Of a stretch of 33,952 nt of DNA, positions 15,705 through 22,597 are shown piece after piece. Position 1 is the stretch's first letter; each line of letters opens with the position of its first letter. The position numbers and the translations under genes are program-made. Where the stretch lies: assembly GCA_943350395.1 (NCBI GenBank), contig CALRAD010000001.1:99860-133811 (forward strand). The letters are read 5' to 3'. The stretch is from Candidatus Peribacteria bacterium. Lineage in GTDB: Bacteria; Patescibacteriota; Gracilibacteria; Peribacterales; Peribacteraceae. The notes under the pieces were generated by a model. It was given only the letters and a program-made list of their open reading frames with translations. It was not told the origin of the DNA and searched no databases.

Positions 15705-15733
15705 TTGCCCAAACTCCAAAAAAGATGTATACT
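15705..15733 (+). promoter_or_regulatory. Promoter of the structured RNA
   Basis: TTGCCC (15705-15710) and TATACT (15728-15733) with a 17-bp spacer. A start seven bases after the -10 falls on A15740. There is no start codon near it and no plausible gene downstream, so this promoter appears to serve a non-coding RNA. Confidence 0.7.
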
Positions 15734-15739
15734 GATTGG

Positions 15740-16087
15740 ATTTGCTCTTTTACATCTCCCGACACCAAAAGGATCGAAAACGTAGGGAGAGAGATGGGAC
15801 ACCCTATCTCCCTCCCTGCTCTTCGATCCAAATGACCGAAGAGTTCCCTCCTCCAAAATCGAGGAGGGACCTACAAAACACAAACATACGGCAACCTGCA
15901 GGCCTCACATGCAGGAGCGATTCCCGACTCCTCGGGATACAACAAAAACACATAACGGAGCGGCTCCCGCTTAGGGTCGCAAAGAGGTGTAGGGAGCAGA
16001 GAGCGCCTGGTCGACGTTCTCTACGCTCAATATCTCCTTACCGAGATTTGAGTTCAATACGGGCACTCCTTCGGGGGTGCCCGTTTT
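15740..16087 (+). ncRNA. Unidentified structured RNA of about 345 nt
   Basis: A stretch without a credible gene, bounded by a good promoter and an intrinsic terminator, and packed with stable stems. Stems seen: 15771-15778 with 15822-15829; inside it 15782-15789 with 15812-15819 and 15791-15798 with 15802-15810; 15845-15853 with 15861-15869 (9 bp); 15895-15900 with 15910-15915; 15922-15927 with 15932-15937; 15959-15963 with 15967-15971; 15994-16005 with 16015-16028 (three blocks); 16032-16036 with 16043-16047. It lacks the AGGAAAGTCC core of RNase P RNA, the tRNA-like ends of tmRNA and the conserved tip of SRP RNA. The open frame on this strand (15736-16188) has an unlikely amino acid make-up. 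It is not a leader: the next plus-strand gene has its own promoter beyond a minus-strand gene. Confidence 0.6.
16059..16087 (+). terminator. Intrinsic terminator of the structured RNA
   Basis: An 11-bp stem (16059-16069 with 16074-16084) closed by a C(TTCG)G tetraloop and followed by TTTT. It lies just before the end of the convergent gene at 16089. Confidence 0.85.
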
Positions 16088-16088
16088 A

Positions 16089-17162
16089 TTATTCCCAATT
16101 GAAATTCTTCGGATCGAGAAGCGGAACGAACGTCGCAAACCATTTTCCTTTCACCAGAAAGGCCGCCTTCATCGCGGGCACCAGATAGGTCGGAGCAAGC
16201 TCGTCTTGAGGCATCAGCAGATAGACGATCCTCACGTCCCCGTAGGTAATGCTGTCACCTTCCGGATCTTTCGGCATGGGCAGGAGTCCGCCGCTTCGAA
16301 GCTTCTTCTCCAAAATTTCTCGGGGTAGCGTCGGATAGTCTGACGCTGCAAGAACATCGGGGGAGAGAAGCGAAATCGACGCACTGATCGCACGGTGCGA
16401 CACGCGACCAATCTGCATCGTGAGGGATGGAACCGGAGTGCCGTCCGGTCCGTACACGGGGAAAGATCCGATCGACATCGGCCAGACCACAAACGTCCTC
16501 TTTGGCTGGGTCGCTGTCTGGGGAGACTCGGTGATGTAGGGTGTTCCGAGAGGCGCCAAATCAATATTGAGACTCGCCGCAAACGTTCTTGCAAGTGCCA
16601 TTACTTCGTTGTCATCAGCCCTCTCCAAAGAAGGCGTGGTCTGTGGAATGAGTGTGCGCAGGATCGTCAGTGAGCGTGTCGGCAGTGAGAGACTCATCTT
16701 GAGTGTTCCGTCCGCGGATCGAAACGAATAGATATCGGGGAACAATTGCATTGTCACGGGATCAATCGGCGCATGCATAGAAGTAAACAATGCACCAAAC
16801 GATGGTCCGTCGAATGCGATCTCCTGATCGCGGTAGAGCGGCAGGGCTTTTGGAAATTCCGGCACAATCGCAGTGGGAAGAACGTACTCCCGTACACCCG
16901 TCATGCTACCGGTTCCGTCCAACACTCTGGAGGGAAACGACACCGAACGAACGATGTCGCCAAACGCCATAGGTCCCGAAGAAGTGGCAGAAGAAGACCA
17001 AGAAGATACGGAGGAGGACATTGCCTCTCCGGAAGAAGAAACTGCATTTCGTGTGACCAAAAGAAATGTGTTCACTGCAAAAGACAGAAGCAAAACAAAG
17101 ACCGTGGCAGGAACGACCATGCGGGACAGAAACGACGGTTGAGAAGGTGCGAAAATTCCCAT
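16089..17162 (-). CDS. Membrane-anchored exported protein, unknown
   Basis: A 357-aa protein with one N-terminal membrane helix (about 15-37) and a Ser-rich stretch (about 41-62), followed by a long extracytoplasmic part. Readable blocks include REYVLPTAIVPEFPKALPLY, FGALFTSMHAPIDPVTMQLF and, near the end, YLVPAMKAAFLVKGKWFATF. I recognise no family; the tone is that of a beta-rich envelope protein, perhaps substrate- or wall-binding. The start lies 6-8 nt after overlapping -10 hexamers that also serve the divergent SLH gene. Ser-rich spacers of the same type occur in two other envelope proteins in this window. Confidence 0.7.
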   Translation of the reverse strand: MGIFAPSQPSFLSRMVVPATVFVLLLSFAVNTFLLVTRNAVSSSGEAMSSSVSSWSSSATSSGPMAFGDIVRSVSFPSRVLDGTGSMTGVREYVLPTAIVPEFPKALPLYRDQEIAFDGPSFGALFTSMHAPIDPVTMQLFPDIYSFRSADGTLKMSLSLPTRSLTILRTLIPQTTPSLERADDNEVMALARTFAASLNIDLAPLGTPYITESPQTATQPKRTFVVWPMSIGSFPVYGPDGTPVPSLTMQIGRVSHRAISASISLLSPDVLAASDYPTLPREILEKKLRSGGLLPMPKDPEGDSITYGDVRIVYLLMPQDELAPTYLVPAMKAAFLVKGKWFATFVPLLDPKNFNWE

Positions 17163-17168
17163 GCCACG

Positions 17169-17176
17169 ATACTATA
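17169..17176. promoter_or_regulatory. Overlapping divergent -10 boxes
   Basis: ATACTATA gives TACTAT on the plus strand (17170-17175), 6 nt before ATG 17182, and TAGTAT on the minus strand (17174-17169), 6 nt before ATG 17162. Both genes would be leaderless. This repeats the layout at 14913-14920. Confidence 0.5.
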
Positions 17177-17181
17177 CAGGT

Positions 17182-19509
17182 ATGACGAGTTTGAGAACCA
17201 CCGCTCTCGTACTGACAGTGTGCATGTTCTTTGAAGTTGCTCCCTCTGTGCACGCATTGTTCATCGATGTCGCAGAGAGATCGGAACGAGAAGCAATCGA
17301 AGAACTGAAAAACCGAGGCGTGATCGAAGGCTACCGCGACGGCACGTTTCGGCCCGATGCACCGATCAATCGAGCAGAATTTCTGAAAATTTTGATCGAG
17401 AGCAGATTCCAACATCATCTCCCCGCCGATCTACGTTGCTTTCGCGATCTGGAAGTGAAAACTCCTCAATGGTACGCGCGTGCCGTCTGTTCGGCTCGGG
17501 AGCTCGGAGTCGTTGCCGGATATCCGGACGGCTTCTTTCGGCCCGATCGCACGGTGAATCTTGCGGAGGCGCTGAAAATGGCTCTAGGGTCATTCGGCAT
17601 TTTCCCCAAAGTGGAGACGAGCGAGGCATGGTATGAAGCATTGCTGACGGAAGCGAGAAACCGAAACATTCTCGTGTCACTGCTCAAAAATCCTTCACAT
17701 CTTCTGACGCGCGGAGAGATGGCGACACTCACCTACGCGCTCGTCCTCGCAGCGGAAGAACCGAATGAGGATTCCAAAGATGTCGCCGGAGTCTGCGGCA
17801 ACGGCATCGAAGAGACTCCCGAGCAATGCGATGACGGTAACGTCAAAGACAGCGACGGTTGCAGCTCGATCTGCATTCTCGTTCCCGAGCCCGTGTTTCG
17901 AGCCATCGTCCAAATCGATGCGCAAGCAACCGGTACGGTTACGACGATCGCACAAGGCCAGCGTCACGTGACGCTGCTGAAGTTCAATGCGGTCTCCGGC
18001 AGACAAGATGCACTCCTCACCTCGCTCACCTTCTCACCCTCCGTCGGCTTGCTGGTATTCGGCCAACACTACACGCTCCTGATGGACAGAGACGGCACGG
18101 GAAATTTTGCCGAGGTGGTGCAGGCAAACGGCAAAACTGACGGCACTCACCTCGTCTTCGATCAATTGAAAAACGGCGGCATTCTCATTCCCAAGGGTCT
18201 CAGTATTTCGTTCGCTCTCACCGCCGATCTCGTCTCTACACTCGGACCCGTGTCACTCGGTGTGAACTTTGCGACGGATCTCCCCGATTACGTGCAGGCA
18301 CAAGGCGCAGTTGACGGCATTCCGCTCACCGGCATCGAAACAAACAACGCCTGCATCAGCGCCGATTGCTTCATCCGAGTCAATACGCAAGCAACAACTG
18401 ACATCAACGTCGTGGAGAGAGGATCGCTCTTTGTCACGGAAGACCCGATCCCAGCCCAAAGCCATATTCTGGTCGGCGGCACACTGTCTCCCGCACTCCT
18501 TCGACTCAGGATGCATGCAGTGTCCGAAGCGATCGATCTACGGGAACTTCGGATCGACGGCGTTCCGAACAATGTCGATTCCCTGTTGCTGTATAGACTT
18601 GAGAAGGGAGCAAACCCGAATCTCATCACTCAAACTCCGTTCGCGCAGGCAAGCAACGGTCAATGTTCAAGCCAGTCCGCAAGCAGGCTCTGTGCAATCC
18701 TTGGACTGTCAACACTCGTCATCAAGGAGAATGAGGACATCGTTATCGCTGTCGCAGCACGTATGAAATCCGATCAGGTCGGCGGAGTGAGCGGACAGAA
18801 TCTGTCGCTGTCGATCGCAGGCGCAACGGATGACGCGGGACTTGCAATCCGTGCACGTGGGATTTCTTCGAATCAAGATTTGACGCAGAACAACGGAGAC
18901 AGCAGCGCAATTGGCGAAGTGATTATCGGCAGCAGTGTGCCGAAAGCAAACACTCAAATCACAGGACGCACGTTCGATTCGGCACTCGCAAGCATCGGCG
19001 CGATTGCGAATGCCGGCAGCGTAAGCAGTACGGTCATCCCGAGCGGCAATGCCGTCATCGGATCTTTTCGGATCGATGCACTCGCACACACCAATTCCAA
19101 GAGCGGTCTCAATGATGTCGTCCTGCAGACACTCACGTTCCATGTCAGCGCCCGAAATGTGCAACTTGATCCTGCCGGATACAGACTCTCCGCCTCCGAT
19201 GATGCAAGTCTTGAACATTCGTGCTCAGCTGCAGGCACCACAGGAGATATCACCGTGACGTGCGCTGGTCTCGGAAACGGTGCAATCCGCAATCGTATCG
19301 GACAGGGGCAATTCGCGATCTTTTCTCTCAAGGCAAACGTGACGAATACACAGATCACGCAGGGCAGCAGCTCACTTCAAATCGAACTTCCGACACTCGG
19401 CACGAGAGCGGAAACAAACTCTGTGATCTGGAGCGACGAAGACACTGTATTCACATGGGTCGATATTCCGGTCTCCGGAGTCTCCTCCACTCTGTACCGC
19501 ACGCAATAA
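17182..19509 (+). CDS. SLH-domain surface protein with Cys-rich repeat
   Basis: A 775-aa exported protein. I chose ATG 17182 rather than 17161 because it gives a clean signal peptide (MTSLRTTALVLTVCMFFEVA, cleavage after VHA) and lies 6 nt after a -10 box. Three S-layer-homology units follow (about 27-72, 86-135, 145-190; for example GVIEGYRDGTFRPDAPINRA and GVVAGYPDGFFRPDRTVNLA), which normally bind secondary cell-wall polymers. Next is one Cys-rich repeat (CGNGIEETPEQCDDGN, about 205-232) of the DUF4215/Myxo-disulfide type. The remaining 540 residues are beta-rich, with repeated Thr/Ser/Ala-rich strands. It is 1 bp upstream of the DUF2238-like gene. An S-layer-like or adhesin role is inferred. 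Confidence 0.85.
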   Translation: MTSLRTTALVLTVCMFFEVAPSVHALFIDVAERSEREAIEELKNRGVIEGYRDGTFRPDAPINRAEFLKILIESRFQHHLPADLRCFRDLEVKTPQWYARAVCSARELGVVAGYPDGFFRPDRTVNLAEALKMALGSFGIFPKVETSEAWYEALLTEARNRNILVSLLKNPSHLLTRGEMATLTYALVLAAEEPNEDSKDVAGVCGNGIEETPEQCDDGNVKDSDGCSSICILVPEPVFRAIVQIDAQATGTVTTIAQGQRHVTLLKFNAVSGRQDALLTSLTFSPSVGLLVFGQHYTLLMDRDGTGNFAEVVQANGKTDGTHLVFDQLKNGGILIPKGLSISFALTADLVSTLGPVSLGVNFATDLPDYVQAQGAVDGIPLTGIETNNACISADCFIRVNTQATTDINVVERGSLFVTEDPIPAQSHILVGGTLSPALLRLRMHAVSEAIDLRELRIDGVPNNVDSLLLYRLEKGANPNLITQTPFAQASNGQCSSQSASRLCAILGLSTLVIKENEDIVIAVAARMKSDQVGGVSGQNLSLSIAGATDDAGLAIRARGISSNQDLTQNNGDSSAIGEVIIGSSVPKANTQITGRTFDSALASIGAIANAGSVSSTVIPSGNAVIGSFRIDALAHTNSKSGLNDVVLQTLTFHVSARNVQLDPAGYRLSASDDASLEHSCSAAGTTGDITVTCAGLGNGAIRNRIGQGQFAIFSLKANVTNTQITQGSSSLQIELPTLGTRAETNSVIWSDEDTVFTWVDIPVSGVSSTLYRTQ

Positions 19510-19510
19510 G

Positions 19511-20230
19511 ATGCAAACTCCCTACCAACCCGACGATTACCGGAACCCTGGAACACTCTTCCTCTACTACGGGATGCGAGTCCTCGTGCTCCTTGCCTCC
19601 GGGATTTTGCTCTGGCGCGGCGACTACGAGTCGGCTCTGAGCACGGCTGTCGTCATTGTCTTGATGACGGTTCCATCCTTCCTGAAAGACCGAAAGCTCG
19701 TGCAATTGCCATTCGTGCTTGATTTTTCCATCGTGCTCTTCATCTTCCTTACGTTGTTTCTCGGAGAAATAGGACGCTTCTATGACAAAATTCCTTTCTG
19801 GGATAAGTTTCTCCACTTCCAGTCGGGGCTCCTGCTCGGCGCCAGCGGATACATTACGGTCTACCTCCTGAATGCGCACAAGAAATTCACCATCGACGTG
19901 AGTCCGAGTTTCCTCACGTTGTTCTCGATCACCTTCTCTCTCGCCATCGGGGTGCTGTGGGAAGTGCTCGAGTTTGCCGGAGACAGCATCCTCGGAAGCG
20001 CCTGGCAAAGAGACAATAACGACACGATGTGGGATCTTATCGCCAACGGCATCGGCGCTCTGATCATCTGTTTCGTCGTCTACTTCTGGATGATCCGTCA
20101 CCGTCGACTGCCCTTCTCTCCATGGCTCCTTCGGATGCTGCATAAGAGAAAAGAGCTTCTGGAGAAGCTGAAGAAGCTCCGAAAGATCAGCAAAGACGGA
20201 CATGATGGTCGTTCGATCGATCAACAATGA
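19511..20230 (+). CDS. DUF2238/YjdF-like integral membrane protein
   Basis: A 239-aa membrane protein with about six helices. The conserved family features are visible: FWDKFLHFQSGLLLG (about 96-110) with Asp and His inside a helix, GVLWEVLEFAGDS with two Glu, and the DTMWDLIANGIGALI segment (about 172-186) with two Asp. These acidic and His residues inside helices suggest a metal-binding or catalytic membrane pocket, but the family has no proven function. A basic tail (HKRKELLEKLKKLRK) ends the protein. It lies one base after the SLH gene stop, so the two are in one operon. Family call fairly sure. Confidence 0.75.
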   Translation: MQTPYQPDDYRNPGTLFLYYGMRVLVLLASGILLWRGDYESALSTAVVIVLMTVPSFLKDRKLVQLPFVLDFSIVLFIFLTLFLGEIGRFYDKIPFWDKFLHFQSGLLLGASGYITVYLLNAHKKFTIDVSPSFLTLFSITFSLAIGVLWEVLEFAGDSILGSAWQRDNNDTMWDLIANGIGALIICFVVYFWMIRHRRLPFSPWLLRMLHKRKELLEKLKKLRKISKDGHDGRSIDQQ

Positions 20231-20275
20231 TGCGCTCTGAAAGTCGGAAATATAATTAAAAATCGTTAAATTATA

Positions 20276-20428
20276 TCAAGCCTCCAATTTTTGGAAAAAC
20301 TCTAGAATATTCTGCTCAATGCCCCCAGGGCAATTGGAGACATGTGTCATCCTTCGGTCTAATTCTCCATCCCATGGGATTGTTTGGGCTTGGCCATCTT
20401 CAACAATATCACGCTTAAATGTGATTAT
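20276..20428 (-). pseudogene. Coding-like 3' gene remnant without a start
   Basis: A minus-strand frame of 50 codons ending at a TGA (20278-20276) reads like real protein (KRDIVEDGQAQTIPWDGELD, then MTHVSNCPGGIEQNILEFF), but it has no ATG near its beginning and runs into the end of the AT-rich gene in another frame. It may be the tail of a gene whose front was lost, or the product of a frameshift. The family is not recognised. Confidence 0.35.
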
Positions 20429-21276
20429 TCAATCTTTGGCAGTACACATAGCTCTTGGGTAATCCCATGCATGATAATTGTGTAGCAAGTATCACTTTGA
20501 TTTAATGTGGCACCATGTCTTTGGGCAATATCGCGATTTCTATCTCGTAGTATCTCCTCAAGTTTATCTAGCCAAATGAGGAATTTTTTTAAAGTTTCAA
20601 AGATCATTTGATCTAGATTTTCAGTTATTTTGATACCATCTTCGGAAAAGTCCCATATCGATGGACTGGCCTTTAAACCATTTAAGCCTGGATTACCGTC
20701 GATGCTAATTTTATTAGGGAAGTGGATGATTCGTTGGCGAATTCCAGTGCCTCTTTTGAAATTTAAAACCCACCATGATTCTGGATTTTCTACTTCAGAG
20801 AATAAAGTTTTTAGGTCTCCAAATTCACCTTTTCTAATTAATGTTATTAGCTTGCTAAAACTAAAATCATCAGTTTCATTTGGTCTCTCAATAGCCTCAA
20901 AGAAAAATGGAATCAGCTTGGCAATATCATCTATAAGAATATTCCAATAGGAATAAAAAGATTCCAAGGAAATACAACATAATGCACGATAATATAAGTG
21001 CGCATCTTTATTAAAATTAATTTTACCCTGAGGATTAATCGTAAATGTTTTAGAAAATAAATCACAGGATTGCTCGAAGCATACTAATGAATAAAAAATT
21101 CTTTCATTTAATATCTTTTCAAAATGATCTGAATACTGACTTACTTTTCCAAATGGTGATTTATTAGTTTGCAGATCAATGAGAGACCTATTTGAGAATA
21201 CATCGCGTATTCCAAATCTTATTTCTATGGATTTATCTATTTTTATTATTTGGCCGTGTCTTTTTACTTCGCCCAT
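20425..21276 (-). CDS. AT-rich hypothetical protein next to tRNA-Gln
   Basis: A 283-aa soluble protein, no signal peptide or membrane segment, with many aromatic residues (YYRALCCISLESFYSYW, ENPESWWVLNFKRGTG) and a helical look in the middle that loosely recalls HEPN-type proteins. I do not claim that family. Its codons are clearly AT-richer than those of all neighbours, and it lies 40 bp after the 3' end of a tRNA gene, which together suggest recent transfer. A TAGAAT hexamer lies 7 nt before the ATG, so it may have adopted the local near-leaderless promoter style. Function unknown. Confidence 0.65.
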   Translation of the reverse strand: MGEVKRHGQIIKIDKSIEIRFGIRDVFSNRSLIDLQTNKSPFGKVSQYSDHFEKILNERIFYSLVCFEQSCDLFSKTFTINPQGKINFNKDAHLYYRALCCISLESFYSYWNILIDDIAKLIPFFFEAIERPNETDDFSFSKLITLIRKGEFGDLKTLFSEVENPESWWVLNFKRGTGIRQRIIHFPNKISIDGNPGLNGLKASPSIWDFSEDGIKITENLDQMIFETLKKFLIWLDKLEEILRDRNRDIAQRHGATLNQSDTCYTIIMHGITQELCVLPKIE

Positions 21277-21316
21277 ATTGTAGATTCTACCTTAGACCAT
21301 TCTAAAATAGACTATT

Positions 21317-21391
21317 TGGCTGGGGAGGAGGGATTCGAACCCCCGAATGGTAGCTCCAGAGGCTACTGCCTTACCGCTTGGCGACTCCCCA
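21317..21391 (-). tRNA. tRNA-Gln (anticodon CTG), CCA encoded
   Basis: Reads on the minus strand as a complete cloverleaf: acceptor TGGGGAG/CTCCCCA, D arm with GCCAAGCGGTAAGGC, anticodon stem GTAGC/GCTAC around loop CTCTGGA (anticodon CTG, codon CAG), T arm with loop TTCGAAT, discriminator G and an encoded CCA. Total 75 nt. The D-arm sequence is typical of bacterial glutamine tRNAs. An AT-rich gene lies directly downstream of its 3' end. Confidence 0.95.
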
Positions 21392-21534
21392 ATAAATACA
21401 GACTGAAAGATCTGGACGATGATAGCAAGATGGAGGGCTGGCGCCTGCCCACCGTAGCTCCGCAGAGCGTAGGAGGGACTCCCCAACAGCGGGAAGATCC
21501 TACCATACAATCAGAATACTTCCAGCTTCCTCCG

Positions 21535-21768
21535 TTACTTCGTTTTCTTATACTTATCCTTCGTCATCAGCAAAAATATAATCGGAAGAATCCCGAGTGA
21601 ATTGACAACCAGAAGCGCAATGAACCAGATGTCCTTTCCCATGCGTGCCGCACGCCAGAGCGCCCAGCCTTTGAGCACGAGATCGAGAATTGCGAGAGGA
21701 GCGAGGAACCAAACGATCGGCCACATCGGGTACATGTAGCTTGTTTGATAGTGAAATGCGTTCATCAT
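21535..21768 (-). CDS. DUF5652-like small membrane protein
   Basis: A 77-aa protein with two hydrophobic helices (about 15-35 and 47-67): WPIVWFLAPLAILDLVLKGW, then ALWRAARMGKDIWFIALLVV, then LGILPIIFLL and a Lys-rich end. The pattern (proline-rich entry, LVLKGWALWRA, LxxNSLGILPIIFLL) is that of DUF5652, a family of small membrane proteins frequent in CPR bacteria and without known function. Either of two adjacent ATG codons can be the start. It lies upstream of tRNA-Gln on the same strand. Confidence 0.7.
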   Translation of the reverse strand: MMNAFHYQTSYMYPMWPIVWFLAPLAILDLVLKGWALWRAARMGKDIWFIALLVVNSLGILPIIFLLMTKDKYKKTK

Positions 21769-21838
21769 GGAAATGATTGTGGAGAGATGGGAATCGACTT
21801 ATTGTGGATATCGTAGATCGTTAGAGGAGCCTTCTATC

Positions 21839-21866
21839 TTGACAAAAAACCCCTCTGCAGTATTCT
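21839..21866 (+). promoter_or_regulatory. Strong promoter of the attenuator leader
   Basis: Consensus TTGACA (21839-21844) and TATTCT (21861-21866) with a 16-bp spacer. The predicted start is near 21873, only about 4 nt before the ATG of the leader ORF at 21877. Confidence 0.8.
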
Positions 21867-21876
21867 GTGTTCAGTC

Positions 21877-21954
21877 ATGATAATTCCATTCTCTACTTCC
21901 GGCTTCCTCCGTCGCAAACTTCGTAGTGCGCGGGAGGATTGTCGTGTGAACTAG
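21877..21954 (+). CDS. Putative 25-aa Arg-rich leader peptide
   Basis: A short frame from ATG 21877 to TAG 21952-21954, beginning about 4 nt from the predicted transcript start, in keeping with the near-leaderless genes here. The peptide is MIIPFSTSGFLRRKL followed by RSAREDCRVN, with five Arg codons in its second half. The Arg codons lie inside the two competing stems downstream, so stalling there would change folding. The signal is indirect: position, promoter and overlap with the hairpins. Confidence 0.45.
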   Translation: MIIPFSTSGFLRRKLRSAREDCRVN

Positions 21955-22002
21955 AGAACCAACGACGATCGACACTCTCCCGCACGACACGAGAGTTTTT
22001 TT
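21905..22002 (+). promoter_or_regulatory. Attenuator with three mutually exclusive stems and a terminator
   Basis: Stem A pairs 21905-21910 (TCCTCC) with 21933-21938 (GGAGGA), plus 21913-21915 with 21928-21930. Stem B pairs 21926-21929 with 21982-21985 and 21932-21937 with 21976-21981, with an inner 7-bp stem 21939-21945/21962-21968. Stem C pairs 21974-21979 (ACTCTC) with 21991-21996 (GAGAGT) and runs into T7 (21996-22002). B excludes both A and C, the arrangement of a transcription attenuator. The controlled gene would be the one at 22119. Confidence 0.55.
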
Positions 22003-22118
22003 CGTTCCTTGGAATCACATCGACCAACATGGTGGCCTGCGGAAGCGCGCTTCCATAGCCCGCCCTGCTGTGTACGCAGGACAATCGTCAGTGAAAGTAT
22101 TGTGGCAAGGAGAAAGCA

Positions 22119-22466
22119 ATGTCAGAGAATTCGGTTCCGAAAACAGTGGAGCTTCGAGACGAAAGCGTGCGCATGAAACCGTGTCGACGCTTTCCGTTGG
22201 AAGAAGAAGAATTTGAGCTGTATCGCTACAAGTTCGATGCCGAGCTCGAATCGATGATCGCAGCCGCAAGAGGCGATGCGATCGGCGCTTTTGCGCGATG
22301 GTTCGAATCGGCGAGGAAAACGATGGGGAAGACGGGGGTGAAACTCATCCCCGGACCGATCCAACAACTTTGTGGTCTGCCCGTGCGGCAGATCTACGCA
22401 GATCTCGGCAACAATGCGGCGTATCGCATTGAAGCCGACGGCCAAGTCACAGAAAAACTTCTCTGA
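22119..22466 (+). CDS. Small hypothetical protein behind an attenuator-like leader
   Basis: A 115-aa soluble protein, rich in charged residues (RRFPLEEEEFELYRYKFDAE), with no signal peptide, membrane helix or recognised motif. It has one of the few clear Shine-Dalgarno sequences in the window (AAGGAG, 22107-22112, 6 nt before the ATG), which fits translation from a long leader instead of a leaderless start. The leader also carries a perfect palindrome, GGAAGCGCGCTTCC (22041-22054), and a hairpin at 22064-22080. Tandem terminators follow the stop. Unusual for a 115-codon gene is that the upstream control region is almost as long as the gene. Function unknown. Confidence 0.65.
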   Translation: MSENSVPKTVELRDESVRMKPCRRFPLEEEEFELYRYKFDAELESMIAAARGDAIGAFARWFESARKTMGKTGVKLIPGPIQQLCGLPVRQIYADLGNNAAYRIEADGQVTEKLL

Positions 22467-22490
22467 GATTGTCTGCAGAGCAGGGTCCTA

Positions 22491-22543
22491 TCAGTTCCTT
22501 CGGAACTGAGAACTCCCAACCCCTCCGGGGTTGGGAATTTTTT
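22491..22543 (+). terminator. Tandem hairpin terminator
   Basis: First hairpin TCAGTTCC/GGAACTGA (22491-22498 with 22502-22509), with a C(TTCG)G tetraloop at its tip; second hairpin CCCAACCCC/GGGGTTGGG (22515-22523 with 22527-22535) followed by a run of six T (22538-22543). Ends the transcript of the gene at 22119. Confidence 0.85.
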
Positions 22544-22547
22544 GCAT

Positions 22548-22575
22548 AAAAAAAGGCGGAGACCAATGCTCCGCC
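22548..22575 (-). terminator. Terminator of the sigma-DUF5667 gene group
   Basis: On the minus strand GGCGGAG and CTCCGCC (22575-22569 with 22561-22555) form a 7-bp stem followed by seven T (22554-22548), just after the stop of the secreted-protein gene. Confidence 0.85.
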
Positions 22576-22597
22576 CGCAACACCGAAGAGATCGCTC

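Noticed and set aside
15740-16087. RNase P RNA, tmRNA, SRP RNA or 6S RNA
   Set aside because: The AGGAAAGTCC core, the tRNA-like ends, the SRP tip motif and the single long 6S-type hairpin are all missing. A very divergent RNase P RNA cannot be fully excluded without a covariance search.
15736-16188. Plus-strand ORF of 150 codons over the structured RNA
   Set aside because: Its amino acid make-up is dominated by Arg, Pro and Cys, it runs through a terminator hairpin into the antisense of a real gene, and the region is better explained by RNA structure.
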